Positions 38,032 through 53,965 of a DNA stretch of 64,000 bases are shown here, in pieces (the stretch's first letter is position 1; every line of letters starts with the position of its first letter). The stretch covers positions 14,327,655 through 14,391,654 of the forward strand of contig NC_090744.1 in the NCBI RefSeq assembly GCF_036898095.1. Reading direction: 5' to 3'. A model generated the notes under the pieces. It saw only the letters and a list, made by a program, of their open reading frames with translations, was not told the origin of the DNA and made no database searches. Origin of the DNA: Palaemon carinicauda (lineage: Eukaryota; Arthropoda; Malacostraca; Decapoda; Palaemonidae). Position numbers and translations under genes: made by a program.

Positions 38032-38120
<89 letters not shown>
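38032..38120. repeat. (TA)n, left of Tigger element
   Basis: Pure TA repeat ending exactly at the CAGT terminus at 38121. Confidence 0.95.
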
Positions 38121-40892
<2,772 letters not shown>

Positions 40893-40960
40893 TGTGGGCC
40901 AGCTTCTATACATACTCCTCATGTTAGTACTACATCATTATATTCTAGAATTTAGTGAAA

Positions 40961-41257
40961 TGTACCACCCGTGTGTCACACGATCAAACATAATAACATT
41001 TCTCTTTTTTGTCTGTATCATCCTTTATATCTTTTGCTCTCCCCTCGCACTGACAGCAACTTGCATCAACATGTCTGCCTATTTCTCATCGTTAACTGTA
41101 AAAAAAACCAGTTGCCGGTAGGATAAGAAATAGCATGTTGTATCTTGTGACCTTCTTGCCGGGACCTAGTGTGTATATATACTTGATGTATCTATAATAA
41201 AGTGCTCAGTTGCTTTTATCTCGCCTTTGAGTGACAACCTACTCTTGGCTCAGCACA
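40961..41257 (+). repeat. 5' LTR of gypsy element
   Basis: Begins TGTACCACCC and ends CAGCACA. It contains an AATAAAG polyadenylation-like signal near 41200. Roughly 85-90 percent identical by eye to 44989-45285, so an old insertion. Confidence 0.92.
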
Positions 41258-41276
41258 TAGGTGACCCCGGAAGTCG
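41258..41276 (+). other. Primer-binding site of gypsy element
   Basis: TAGGTGACCCCGGAAG lies directly after the 5' LTR. The GGTGACCCC core fits a tRNA-Trp-type PBS; the assignment is from memory. Confidence 0.55.
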
Positions 41277-41313
41277 ACTAGCTCCTCCCGACTCCCCCCC
41301 ACTCACTGTTACT

Positions 41314-42122
41314 ATGGCGGACTCCACGGAAGTTGGCTCCGCCCCATTGAAACTTTCGTCGTTCGCCAGCGGAGAGGCGTTTGCTTAGTTTCAGCGTGCA
41401 GAAGTCCAGTTCCGCATCAAGGGTGTGACTCGCTCTGCCACCAAAGCAGATTTTGTTCTCGCGGCAATACCCGAGGACACCATCCTGGAAATCCCCGACT
41501 TGCTTTGTGAACAAGGAGACACTCCAATAACTTATGACACCCTCAAAACATACCTTCTGCAGCAGTACTCGCCGTCGCCAGCCTCCCGTATAGCAAAGCT
41601 TTTTCAGCTCTCTCAAGAACCGTTGGTGGACCGAAGGGCTTTGCTCGCCCTCAGGAAATGACCAGTATCGCTCACCTGTAAACTGCCGCAGACGGCTCTC
41701 CTCGTCAGGGGAACCTACTTCGTGCCATTTTGGTACATCTTTTACCTCAACCTTTACGTGCTGCCATACCCGTTATTGATAGTTTACCAATAAAGGACTT
41801 GATGACCAAAGACAACGCCCTTATGGGCAGCCACTTCACGACCTTCAAGACCTTCATCAACGCCTCCAGTCCTGACGAAGAGGACACCTATTCAAAGTCA
41901 ACTGAACCTGACATGAATGCCGTAGGACACACACGCCTAACCCGTGTCGTGCCGAAGCGGCGACAAAGCCACCCATCACCCACCACTCGCTCTCTCCCCA
42001 ATCAAGGACTTCTACAGCCACTTACTGCCGCCCATCGGCCGCAGTTTTGCCACTATCACTGCATATCCAGGGCTGCCGCGAAGAAATGTGCCAAGGATTG
42101 TCAGTGTCCAAAAAACGTGTAA
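41314..42122 (+). pseudogene. Ty3/gypsy gag, broken
   Basis: ATG at 41314 (MADSTEVGSAPLKLSSFASG). A TAG at codon 25 (41386-41388) interrupts it; the same frame continues with FQRAEVQFRIKGVTRSATKA and DTLKTYLLQQYSPSPASRIA, the usual core of this gag type, and stops near 41660. A second frame (41730-42122) holds the C-terminal half including SSPDEEDTYSK and a degenerate HYHCISRAAAKKCAKDC segment that may be a decayed zinc knuckle. Confidence 0.78.
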
Positions 42123-44954
42123 GTAGGCCATCACTTGTGGCGGTGGCCTCCCATGTTTCTAATCTTTTCTTTTCAAATGTTGCAGAAACAGGCGTGCAAT
42201 TTATTGTAGACACGGTGGCTTGTCATTCTCTTTTGTCAAGGGAACTCTTCAGGACACGACATAGTCTGTCTAAGTGTGCCTACGTCTACCTGGTAGCTGC
42301 CAACGGATCTGCGATACCCACCTATGGTTACAAGAACCTCACATTATTGTTTGGAAACGGCAAATTTAATTGGAAGTTTCTCGTTGCTGACGTCACATTG
42401 CCAATCCTCACCATTTCCACCTTCTGGTCGATGTCGCCCACCGACGATTGGTCAATGCAGACTCCTACTTATCGACACCTCTTTAACTCGCCCCCTCCAA
42501 CCTCGCTCTCTACATCAGCGCACCCACAGATGCGTATGTCCACCTCTTCACGTCGTACTTGGAAGTGTTCCGTCCAGAACTTCGCCAAACACCAACGGCT
42601 CCTACCAAACATGGTATTTATCACCATATCAAGACAACGAGACCCCCAGTCTTTGCCAAAAGCCCTCCAGCTCATGGTCGTCACCCTTGCACATCCTGAA
42701 GAAACACGGCGACCTCTGTCCATGTGTGGATACAGGTTCCTGAACATGCAAACAGAAACGGATCACTACCCACTCCCAAACATCGCTGAAGGGGTATTAT
42801 CAGGTGCTTATGAACCCAGAAGACATCACCAAGACCGCCATCACCACTCCCTTGGGAACATACACATTCAATTACTCCTGATTAGCCTTCATAATGCTGG
42901 GACCATTTTTCAATGTCTCATGGATGGCATCTTAGGGGACTAGCCCTTTTGTGAATGTTATGTGGACGGCATAATTGTGTTCTCTTCCTTAAATTAGGAA
43001 CACCTCAGTCACGTTACCTGCGCATCGTGCTCGATCGCCTGCAACAAAATGGCCTTGTAGTCTGGTATGACAAGTGTACCTTTGGCGCCAATGAAGTGTC
43101 GTTCTTAGGGCACCGCATCACTCATGAAGGAGTCCATCCCCTCCCCGAGAAGGTAGCAACTGCTCAAAACTTCCCCACGCCTTCGACCGTCAAAGCACTG
43201 CAAGAATTCTTGGGCATGATCAACTATTACCACCGTTTTCTGCCAGCCATTGCCGCCACTCTTGCTCCCCTCTACGCCTCCCACAAGGGCAAGCCGAAAG
43301 ACCTGAAGTGGGATCCGCTTCAAGAAACGGCCTTCTGCAACATAAAGAATGCCCTATTAACCGCTGCTGCTCTCACTTTTCCTGTCCCACATGCCCCTCT
43401 CCTTCTCTCTACCAATGCCAGCAACGTCCCTATTGGTGCAGTACTCGTACAGGTGATCAACAGCTCGCACCGCCCATTGGCCTTCTTCAGCAGATAACTG
43501 TCCAAGGCAGAATCAGGTTATTCTAACTTCGATCGTGAATTCCTTGCAGTGTACTTGGCTGTCCGTCACTTTCACCATTTCTTAGAAGGTACGCCCTTCG
43601 TCATTCACACAGACCACATGCCTCTGGTGCACTCCTTCACTCGACAGTCTGACATCTGGTCTGCCCGTCAATGAAGACATTTCTCCGCAGTGGTTGATTA
43701 CAACGGCATCCTTCAGCACGTCCCTGGGATCATGAATCCTGTTGCCGATGCCCTGTCAAGAAATACGTTGGCCGCCGTTCAACAGGGATTGGTTTACAAC
43801 GCCTTGGCTGAAGCTCAGCAACAGGATACAGAGTATCAAGCATGTAGGACATCCTGCACATCCCTTCATTGGGAAGACTTCCCCCTCGATGGCTCCAACA
43901 CCACCCTACTCTGTGACGTCAGTACTGGTAGACCATGCTCCCATGTGCAACCAGGTGTTTGATTTCGTTAACGGCCTTTCACATCCCTCGCGCCGTTCTA
44001 CTGCACAGCTTCTGAAGACGAAGTTCATTTGGCACGGCATTACTGAGAATGCTAAGGATTTGGTCCGTGCCTGTACTTCTTGCTAAACTTCCAAAATACA
44101 TCGACACACTGATTCAGGAGTGGGCACCTTTCTGCAACCTCAGCGTCTTTTCGGCCACATTCACGTCGACGTTGTAGGCCCCCTACCCATATCACAAGGA
44201 CATCATTACCTGTTTACCATCATCGACCGTTCCACTCGTTGGCCTGAAGGCATTCTCATGGAAACTGCAATATCCGCCTCATGTACATCTGCCTCACTCT
44301 CAGGATGGGTTGAAAGATTTGGTACCCCTTAGCATAATAATTATGAATAGGGTACCACTTTCACCTCTCAATTGTGGACATCATTAGCGAATCTCCTGGG
44401 CATCATCCTACATGAGACAACTGCATACAACGTCGCTGCCAATGGAATGGTTGAACGTTTCCATCGCACCCTCAAAGCAGCTTTGATGTCGCACTGCAAG
44501 GACTCCAACTGATTTACTTAGCTTCCCTGGGTCGTCCTTGGACTAAGGAACCACTCCTAAAGATGCCCTGGACGTCTTGGCAGTTGAAACGGAGTAGGTC
44601 GTCCCTGCCAAATTTTTTCCTTCTGCAACCTCCTCCGACGATCTCCAGCGCATACGTCACGTCGTGGGAAAATCTATTCCATGCCGCCAGACTTACAAGC
44701 CCCCAGCGAAGCATCACATACTGACAGACTTGCACTCTGCCACTCACATTTTCCTACCCAACAAAACTAGAAAGCCACCGCTAACGCCCCCTTACATGGG
44801 CCCTTTTCTTGTGATCCAAAGCAATCCGAAAGTACTCCTACTAAACATTCCTGGCAAAGAAGACTGGGTCTCCATTGATCGTCGAAAACCTGCTTATCTC
44901 CTGCCAGATGACCTCCCTACAGCTCGCCTCTCTAGATCAGGGCACCCTATTTAA
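42123..44954 (+). pseudogene. Ty3/gypsy pol (PR-RT-RH-IN), broken
   Basis: Protease: QFIVDTVACHSLLSRELF, where the family's catalytic Asp-Thr-Gly reads Asp-Thr-Val (Val codon 42215-42217). RT: YRFLNMQTETDHYPLPNIAE, then after a stop CYVDGIIVF, where the second Asp of the YVDD box is Gly (42968-42970), then SFLGHRITHEGVHPLPEKV and FLGMINYYHRFLP. RNase H ends near 43760 (GIMNPVADALSR). Integrase: HPSRRSTAQLL with paired cysteines at ACTSC, the core HIHVDVVGPLP with the first Asp, NGMVERFHRTLKAAL with the Glu, then a basic C-terminal region. At least six frame changes or stops. Confidence 0.85.
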
Positions 44955-44975
44955 CATGTACAGTATGTAATTTTT

Positions 44976-44988
44976 AAGTGGGGAGCCA
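44976..44988 (+). other. Polypurine tract of gypsy element
   Basis: AAGTGGGGAGCCA immediately precedes the 3' LTR. Confidence 0.75.
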
Positions 44989-45285
44989 TGTACCACCCGT
45001 GTGTCAAACGATTGTACATAGTAACGACATTTCTCTTTTTTGTATATATTATCCTTTGTATATTTGCTTCCCCCTCGAACTCACAGCAACTTGCATCAAC
45101 TTGTCTGCCTATTTCTCATTGTTAACTGTTAACAGAACCGGTTGGACAAGAAATAGCAGATTGTACTTTGTGACCCTCTTGCCGGAACCTAGTGTGTATA
45201 TTTACTGGATGTGTCTATAATATAATAAAGTACTCAGTTGCTTTCATCTCGCTTTTGAGCCACAACCTACTCTTGGCCCGTTACA
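44989..45285 (+). repeat. 3' LTR of gypsy element
   Basis: Begins TGTACCACCC and ends CCCGTTACA; collinear with 40961-41257. Confidence 0.92.
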
Positions 45286-45339
45286 GAAACATATCCTGTT
45301 GTTATGCCACAGAACCATCTGTATTGAAAATAAATGATT

Positions 45340-46130
<791 letters not shown>

Positions 46131-46161
<31 letters not shown>

Positions 46162-46169
46162 ATGTATAT

Positions 46170-46240
<71 letters not shown>

Positions 46241-46305
46241 CATATATATATATATATATACATAATTATATATATATATATATATATATGTTTGTGTGTG
46301 TGTGT
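46131..46305. repeat. Compound (TA)n/(TG)n/(CA)n microsatellite
   Basis: Alternating TA, TG and CA dinucleotide arrays. Confidence 0.95.
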
Positions 46306-47922
46306 GTATAATAACATTTACACCTACTCCTCATGCTGATGCTACTTCATTATATGGAAGAAATGAGAGACTGAAGTTCTCTTGCCACAAAACCATTGTT
46401 TACACCATTTACATTGGTGTTTTTATTATTGCATGTCAGCAACCCGTATAGGCAACGAAGCCTAGTCTCCAGATGTTGGGAGAAAGAGATGTTGCCACCG
46501 TGCTGGCTGTATGTCAACAGAGGTTAGATGGATGGCAAAACTGAATGGTGCGTGGGCACCCATGATTTAGAAAACCTGACAGTTAAAACTGTTCGTGTAT
46601 GGTCGGCTTTAAGACCTCAAAGAAGTTTAAGTTATAGCATTAGATAATTATTTTTCATGATTGATTTTTCTTAACTAGTAAAACACCAAACCTTACAGTA
46701 TCATTAGTCAAATTATGCTAGATGCATTTATAACGGTTTTTTTTTTTAAATTAGGTAATGCTATACAAAGTCACGCTCACATCATGATGCTTAAAGTAAA
46801 AAATGTTTTTTTCAGACTCGACAAGGCAATGTAGCTATGTATTTCGACGTAGCCAAAAATAGAGTTTTCCACTTACAATTTTTGGATAACTAGAGATGGT
46901 GTATTTATGTACTATAAAAGACGAATGCAGTAGGTGGTATGGTTTCTTTGGACATTCCAAGTTCTAATCAGGAAATTATCTCCCGAAAATGTCAGTCATA
47001 AGTTGCATCTGCCAAGAATAATGAGAGACCAAAAATCCATTTAGGAGGTTCATAATCATCGCTAGATGAGGCAACAATATTGAAAACAAATGTTTAACAG
47101 TTCTAAGAGTTTGATTTTTTTGTGTAATACTAAAAGCAAAATCATTGCCGTGAAATAATTAATAGTCAAGAATTTATTTCTTTTTATTTCCTCATTGAAT
47201 TATTGTTAATTTTGTAATTACTATATCTGGTCCAGAGAGTAAATCTCAAATCTGCAAAACTGTAAGAATTAATCAAATGGTGAAGGAGACCTGCAGAGGG
47301 AAGCATATCTACCCAAAATATTCTGCATAGTTTGATGTATGGTGAAAAACAGTACAATGTCTAGATATAAATGCGTTAGCTTGTTTTCTGCACTAGGGTA
47401 CATAACGGTTCTTATAGATATGCAGAAATTGTCGTTGGGAACATAATCATACCTGACCACTATGACATTGACTCAAAAACTGCAAACTTCTAGGAAGCCA
47501 GGGTCATTATGTATAAATTCTAATAGAGGGAGGGCTATGCTATAAGAATACCTACTACATGCAGACAAATCGAAGCAGACAGAAGTTCTCATGCAAAGCC
47601 TTCAAGTTATGTGATGTCCCCCTGCGTTTCGAACACACCTCCTACAAAACACTGTTGATTTAGAAACTACACGATCTCAAGGATTTCTTTCTCTACGTGG
47701 CCCCCATCGTGAGTGCCTAGTGCTTCAAGGGCACCATTAACAGCCAAAAGAGGAGCAGCCTTGGAGAAACCCCCTGAAGAAGCCAAGATTAATTGATTCT
47801 TCTGATTTCCTGGCATCCTGAAATCGAAAGTCATTGAACCTGGGAGCCAAGAGTAGAACTGATGATGATGAGTAGTCATTATTTTTCACATACTTCGTAA
47901 CTTTGAAGGCGGAGAACAGTCT

Positions 47923-47979
<57 letters not shown>

Positions 47980-48825
47980 ATACATGCCAACTATTGTTAT
48001 TCTAACGTTTTCATTATTAGGACATTGCAGTATATCCTTAGCACTGTTAAATTTTTTTTCCATTATTTTTTATTATGATAGTCTTATTGTTATTCCCATT
48101 ATTTTGTGGTTCTTTACTATCATCGTACATTTTGTCGTTTGTTGTTATCACATCATCTGTTAGTAGGTGATATAATGTAAATGGTCAGAGACAGGAAAAC
48201 ATAATCAATGCTTTTATAGATATTTTCATGATTTCATTTTTTATCATTATTTAAATTGATTGTGAATTCTACTATAATGGCATCTTCTTAACATTTATTT
48301 TTATGTCTTGTTATGTCAATTATCAGGAGATAATGCAAAAAGGCAAAACATTCCCTGAATTATCCACTGACAAAGAATGATCACCAGTAGGGTATCAAAC
48401 CAATTTACCGACAATGCCCTTTATGCTGTCTTGACCATATTCATGCACTTCCTGAATATCAATGCCCATCTTCTTTAGTGTTTCTTTCAAGCCGTCAACC
48501 AACCCTTTTTAGGCCTGCATCTGGTGTTATCTGCTAGTTTTTACTGAATTATACTTTTTTTTCAATAACCTTTTATGTTCTATTCACATCCTCATGACAT
48601 AACCGCCCCTGAATATTCATTCGATTGACTTATTCGAACAAATATACCTCTTTTAAACATCTCCATATACTCGTACCTTACTATATAAACTGATCTCACA
48701 CTATATGCACGAGTTGTTCTTAACCTTTTATCACTATGCTTCCTCTAAGATTTGGCCCTTAACTTCATGCCCTCCTTACATCAATGAATAAGTATTGCCG
48801 AAAAAAAAGAATGTGTTTTCACTCT
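46306..48825. other. Non-coding interval
   Basis: No gene or transposon protein signature seen. A (CT)n tract is at 47926-47974. Longest frames are under 110 codons and lie over the repeat. Confidence 0.5.
47926..47974. repeat. (CT)n microsatellite
   Basis: Pure CT dinucleotides. Confidence 0.95.
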
Positions 48826-49311
48826 CTTATTGAATAGGAATTAGAAAGATATTTAGCAATGCTTCGTAACTTTGTTGCTGCTCGGTTATATCCCGGGGTA
48901 TGTGTCCATTTCCTAAATTTCCTACAGCATCTACCTCAGCTTCAGTCGGTGTTGTATGGTTATCCTCCTCGTCAGGAGTGGAGTTTTTGAAGAAGTTCCT
49001 AATGGTGGGGAAGTAGCTGTCCATAAGGGCGTTGACTTTATTCATAAGGCCCTTCTTGGTCAAGGTGTCGACATCAGGAAAGGTAGGTCACACAAATTAT
49101 GGTGGGTGCTGTACCCATAGAACACAAGTTTGGTTCACTTCCTGAGAACCGTCTTCAACAAGCTGGAGGCATGCAATGCTCATCATTTATCTGATGGACA
49201 TTGTTGCCTTTAGATTCCCAACGGTTGTTGAGAGAGCCGAAAATCTTGGATAGCTTATATTAGCAGCTGGCGACGGTGAGTACTGTTCCGGGAGGTATAA
49301 TTTGAGGGCAT
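48826..49311 (-). pseudogene. Gypsy-like gag relic, C-terminal half
   Basis: The minus strand reads LKLYLPEQYSPSPAANISYP near 49300, then NKVNALMDSYFPTIRNFFKN and STPDEEDNHTTPTEAEVDAV, collinear with the gag at 41314-42122. Stops and a shift lie between 49250 and 49063. The upstream half is found at 56851-57086, on the far side of the solo LTR. Confidence 0.75.
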
Positions 49312-49517
49312 TGTGGTGGTATGTGAAAACAAACCCCACATCCTTAAATCTATCTTAGTCCCACAACGCAAGCTTTCCCCTGTTACTATCAACAATTGGA
49401 CTCCTGGACAGAACACAACATATTCCTTTCATCTACAGTATATTCCTTACAACTAAATCAACAGTAAGAAATCTACAACCCTTATAAAATCACACATGCA
49501 ACTAAAAAGACATTACA
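49312..49517 (-). repeat. Family A solo LTR, left part
   Basis: Starts TGTGGTGGTATGTG and follows the family A LTR outline (AACCCCACATCC, AAGCTTTCCCCTGTTA, CAATTGGACTCCT) with much divergence. Interrupted by a (TA)n array holding the family C element. Confidence 0.7.
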
Positions 49518-49542
49518 TATATATATATATATATATATATAT
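49518..49542. repeat. (TA)n, left of family C element
   Basis: Short TA array ending at the TGTTACGG terminus at 49543. Confidence 0.93.
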
Positions 49543-50606
49543 TGTTACGGGCCACTGGTTCGAGTCCGGCCTTGCTTAAGGGACTCAAGGGCCATAACAA
49601 AACAAATAACAATGGTAGGTCGCAAGTCAGCAATAATACAATGACTACTGACAAATATATGTATTTACAATAATATTTAAATAAAAATTAACAAAAGAAA
49701 GGGGAGCACAACAGTTAATTATTTATATTTTAATTTATGCCACTAGGAGCTTCGGACGGAGTTTGGGGGGACCGTGGATGAAACTCCAGCACAGCAATCA
49801 CGTTCCCTGGAAGGGGAAATAAATTGAATTATTATCAACACACTTACTTCTACCGGCTGGGAACACGATGAAGTCGTGTGGTTAAAACTTTTAAGCAAAT
49901 TAAATGAAAATGACAAGCTTAGGGATTTAAACGTTACACATGGGAATCAACACTGTCACAGGGTGAATTAATTAAAACTGGGACTAAACGGCACACGTGG
50001 TCTGGGTATAGGGGATAGGATACAAGGTTCAGTGGGTAGGATTTCTTTAGAGGATAAGGAAAAATGGGGCGTGATAAGGAAGGATGGGAGGTTGGGTAAG
50101 GATATTGAGAATCTCAAAATCAGACACCTTACCTTTAGTAAAAAGGACTCTGATTTCCTTCCCTTGTGGAAAGATGTAGACAGAGGTCCTGCCTCCCTGA
50201 TGTCTTGAGGGTGAAGAGCGATGGTATTTCCCTCAAGGAGGTTGAGTGAAGAAGAGGAGGTGTTATCCTCATGGAGGTTGAGATAAGAAGAAACTCTCCA
50301 GTTTTCCCTGGGTAGATCAACCCCACTTGACCCCCAATTGAGGGGGGGGGGGGGGAATTGGCCTGACCGCTGTCCTATTGGTCAGGCTTGATCACGTGTC
50401 CCCACATCCTTCATAGCTCGCTTCCCTCCTTCTCCTGGGACCTGGATGTTGTCACGTGACTCGTAGAAGGTAGCTGGAATTGAGATCTCAGGGGGAGTAG
50501 ACTGGTATAGGATGGTTGGAGGGGGGTGAGACTCTGGGTAGGGTCCCAAAACTCGTGGCATTTTGACTCATGCTTGCTGGCGGGATCTTTTGTTATTTGA
50601 AAAAAT
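49543..50606 (-). repeat. Family C 3' LTR
   Basis: Matches 54893-55950 with about ten substitutions by eye plus a length difference in a G run near 50341-50355. It lacks the last ~28 bp of the other LTR (the GGTGGCGAAATG...TAACA edge), so its inner edge is deleted. The 63-codon frame present in both LTR copies is not recognisable as a gene. Confidence 0.88.
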
Positions 50607-50888
50607 TTTTAAAAAATGCAAAATTGAAAACTGAAATGTAAAAGATGGTTGAAGTTAAGTGACCTAGTGCAGTGGTAGGCATAAAATTAAAGAAAATTGG
50701 CATATATGCAAAAAAAAAAGGATAAAATAAATACATGAAAATAAATTAAATGCAAATAATGATGCCAAGATGGCTCCTCAAGTTTATCTACCTGGGGAGA
50801 CACCAAGGGCAATAAATATTTTTTCATACAAACTAAATTTACCTACTGACTATGGCTACGCTATGGACATGGCACTGTGCATTGGGCA

Positions 50889-51100
50889 CTAATGCCGGGA
50901 GAACACATCTCTCTCATACGATTTCTTTAGGCGCTTGACCTTCCAGTTGTAGTTCTGGAGGTCTATGCCGCACCTCATGAGCCCTTTATTCCCATTACGT
51001 AGCTCAGTCAAGTAGTTTAGATGGTTATGGTCCGTTAGGAATGTCTGTGGGAAAACATGGTCAGCGCGATAGGAACCAAGGTGCTCAAGAGATGAGCCCA
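50889..51100 (-). pseudogene. RNase H fragment of family C element
   Basis: The minus strand reads FLTDHNHLNYLTELRNGNKG and ends YNWKVKRLKKSYERDVFSRH, the closing part of a Ty3/gypsy RNase H domain. It lies downstream of the integrase fragment, the reverse of normal pol order. Confidence 0.65.
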
Positions 51101-51212
51101 TGCCTGAGAGTTCTTTCTCTTGAGTTTGGAGTTTTTCCCATGTCTGGAAGAAATTTATGCTGCCATTTAAGTAAACTCCACAGTTAGGAATTCCTGCTTG
51201 CACCTGGTGAAG

Positions 51213-52592
51213 TCAAAAATGAATTATGAGTATGGTCAGAGGTCGTGACTCCTCTGCCATGAAGTGGGAACCTTCGTCCTTCTGAAATGTGGCTAGGAAG
51301 CCATACCAATAAAAGAATTGTGTCATCTCTGTAACACTTATGGATGGGATAAGTTGGAGCGAGGCCCTCGGCACGGTTTTCTTAGAGTCACCGATGACTT
51401 GGCACGGATGGCAAGAGGGTGCGGAAGCCTTAACACCCTTTTGCAAGCCCGGCCGGAAGAAATGGGGCTGCAGCAGTTGGGTTGTGCGCTTCACCCCAGA
51501 GTGCCCTCCCAGTCCCTCATGGGCCATTCGTAGCGCCGACAAGCGGGAATTATGGGGGACAACTATATGCTGGCGCAGGGCCTCAGCAGGATCGTGAGAA
51601 CCTCGGGTGATCTTAAGGGGCACCTCATCCTTTAGCAGGAACTCAGCCTTAGAGGGGTCATTCATTTCCACCTCGTTCGAGTTGGCGGGTGCCCTGTTGT
51701 TTACCAATGTCTCATCCAGCAGTGGGAACCTGATGAGCTTTGTCTGGCTCCTTGGGGTCTCGGCGCTGATGGGTGGTTCGCCTCTTGCCTGCTCTGAGAC
51801 CTCTGGCCTGGTGATTGAGATAGCCCTATTTCCAGGGATGTTCAGTGGCACAGTTTCACCCGGATTGAATTTGCGGGTACTCGGCTCAGACTCACGGTGG
51901 GAAAAGGGAGACCCCTGGCCCTCCTCTGAGGTCTCTGGCATGACGCTTGGAGTAGCCCTATCCCCTGTGGTGGAAAGTGGCACACCTTCACCAGAATTAA
52001 CTTCTGGCGTACGAAGCTCAGACTCACTGCTGGAGGAGGAAGACTCTTGGGCCTCCTCACTTAGCCAAGCTACCTCACCAAGGTCAATGTCACCGAGCCA
52101 GTCGTCTTCCCATGCAGGTTGCGTCCTAACAGTTTTAGGCTCCGGCTTGGCAGCCTTCATGCACCTGAGGGGCACTCGCTGTACACTCACGGGCTTTTGA
52201 CCCAAGCATGAGTTGTAGCCCTCATGTGCAAGATCACTCCCTGCCCCCAGTCCGCACTTCTTGCTGAGCTGGGTCGTGGTCACCTTCAGTTCCACTGTAG
52301 GGAGTTCCTCGGTGAACCCTTCAATGAAGTGGGTCCTCCTGCGATTGTCCTGCTGGACTTTGGCAACATTGGGTTGAGGTGGCAAGTGATTGAGTTGTGC
52401 CAATCGGGCGTCCACCTCCTGCATTCTTAATTCATGCGCTCTCTCTCTTTCATACCGCATCCTTTCTTGCTCTGTTCTTCTCCGGGCTTTGTCTTCATTC
52501 ATGAGCTCCCGCACATACCTTCGCAATGCTTCTCCCTCATAGCCTTGTCTTTCTGCCAAGTCCACAAATGCACTGATTTCAGCAGCAGTCAT
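51213..52592 (-). pseudogene. Family C gag fused to integrase fragment
   Basis: ATG at 52592 (MTAAEISAFVDLAERQGYEG). The first ~80 residues are helical and very rich in Arg/Glu, as in gag of several gypsy-like elements. A Ser/Glu/Pro-rich middle has a repeated motif (EVNSGEGVPLSTTGDRA, FNPGETVPLNIPGNRA). The last ~110 residues switch to an integrase zinc-binding region (SRLSALRMAHEGLGGHSGVK and CHPCQVIG) and a GSHFMAE segment like the integrase core. Protease and RT are missing between them, so an internal deletion or template switch fused gag to integrase in one open frame. It is also possible that part of the middle region is a divergent protease; I see no DTG or DSG. Confidence 0.72.
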
Positions 52593-52945
52593 TTTGCTAA
52601 GTTTTTTGAGGAGACAGCGACAAGAAAAACTCAACAGCACAAGGTACGATGTTGACCGTGCCAGAAATTACACGGAGGGGAAATACGCTCTAGCCTTATG
52701 CAAGAGTCTCATGGAAGGAAGGATGAAGATGGAGCTGGGCAAAATGCACAATGGCTGAGAAAAATGCCTTTCGAGAAAGAATTATCACCAAATAGCAAGC
52801 CTTGCAAGTAATTGAACAAGAGCCTAACTTGAAAACCAGGGCCATGACAATGGGTGAGCTTAGGCTGTTCGGTTGTAATTCGTCCAAACAAGTAACGATA
52901 TATATGACAACTGTACTACACAATAAAAACGGAATCACAACTATA
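52593..52945. other. Family C leader, non-repetitive part
   Basis: Sequence between gag start and minisatellite; no gene seen. Confidence 0.5.
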
Positions 52946-53965
52946 TAGTAGGTGATCCTCTGGGGTAGTCAGGGAAAAAAATGAGATCACAACTATGGGT
53001 GAACCTTTATACTAGTCATAAAAGAAATGGAATCACCACAATGGGTGAATCTCTATGCTAGTACAAAAAAGAAAAAAATGGAATCACAACAATGGGTGAA
53101 TCTCTATGCTAGTCATAAAAAAACGGAATCACAACAATGGGTGAATCTCTATGCTAGTCATATAAAAATGGAATCACAACAATGGGTGAATCTCTATGCT
53201 AGTCTTTAAAAAAAAACGGAATCACAACAATGGGTGAATCTCTATGCTAGTCATATAAAAATTGGAATCACAACAATGGGTGAATCTCTATGCTAGTCTT
53301 TAAAAAATTGGAATCACAACAATGGGTGAATCTCTATGCTAGTCATATAAAAATGGAATCACAACAATGAATGACCCTCTATGCTAGTCATAAATAAATG
53401 GAATCACAACAATGAATGACCCTCTGTGCTAGTCTTAAGGAAAAAAATGGAATCTCCACGATGTGTGACCCTCCTATGCTAGTCTTAAGGAAAAAAAATG
53501 GAATCTCCACGATGTGTGACCCTCCTATGCTAGTCTTAAGGAAAATAAAATGGAATATCCACGATGTGTGACCCTCCTATGCTAGTCTTAAGGAAAAAAA
53601 TGGAATCTCCACGATGTGTGACCCTCCTATGCTAGTCTTAAGGAAAAAAAAAAATGGAATCTTCACGATGTGTGACCCTCCTATGCTAGTCTTAAGGAAA
53701 AAAAATGGAATCTCCACGATGTGTGACCCTCCTTTGCTAGTCTTAAGGAAAAAAAAAATGGAATCTCCATGATGTGTGACCCTCCTATGCTAGTCTTAAG
53801 GAAAAAAAATGGAATCTCCACGATGTGTGACCCTCCTATGCTAGTCTTAAGGAAATAAATGGAATCTCCACGATGTGTGACCCTCCTATGCTAGTCTTAA
53901 GGAAAATAAATGGAATCTTCACGATGTGTGACCCTCCTATGCTAGTCTTAAGGAAAAAAAATGGA
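52946..53965. repeat. ~45-53-bp minisatellite, about 21 units, two subfamilies
   Basis: Units 1-10 (to about 53440) carry GGAATCACAACAATGGGTGA and end ATGCTAGTC, with units 9-10 changing to ATGAATGACCCTC. Units 11-20 (53450-53965) carry GGAATCTCCACGATGTGTGA, CCCTCCTATGCTAGTC and TTAAGG with an A-run of variable length. It lies in the leader of the family C element. The plus-strand Trp-containing repeat peptide at 53027-53209 is a by-product. Confidence 0.93.

Larger units (their letters stand above)
40961..45285 (+). mobile_element. Ty3/gypsy LTR retrotransposon (~4.3 kb), inactive
   Basis: Two 297-bp LTRs flanked by GAAA on both outer sides (4-bp target duplication). In order: PBS, gag, protease, RT, RNase H, integrase, polypurine tract. 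Many stops and frameshifts and lost catalytic residues. Gag style and a Trp-like PBS suggest a CsRn1-like clade, by memory only. Confidence 0.9.

Noticed and set aside
53027..53209. Repeat peptide with MESQQWVNLYAS units
   Set aside because: Only an open frame across minisatellite units, in antisense to the host element, lost as soon as unit length changes.
52946..53965. CRISPR-like array of regular repeats
   Set aside because: Units are contiguous with variable A-runs and no unique spacers, and the genome is eukaryotic.
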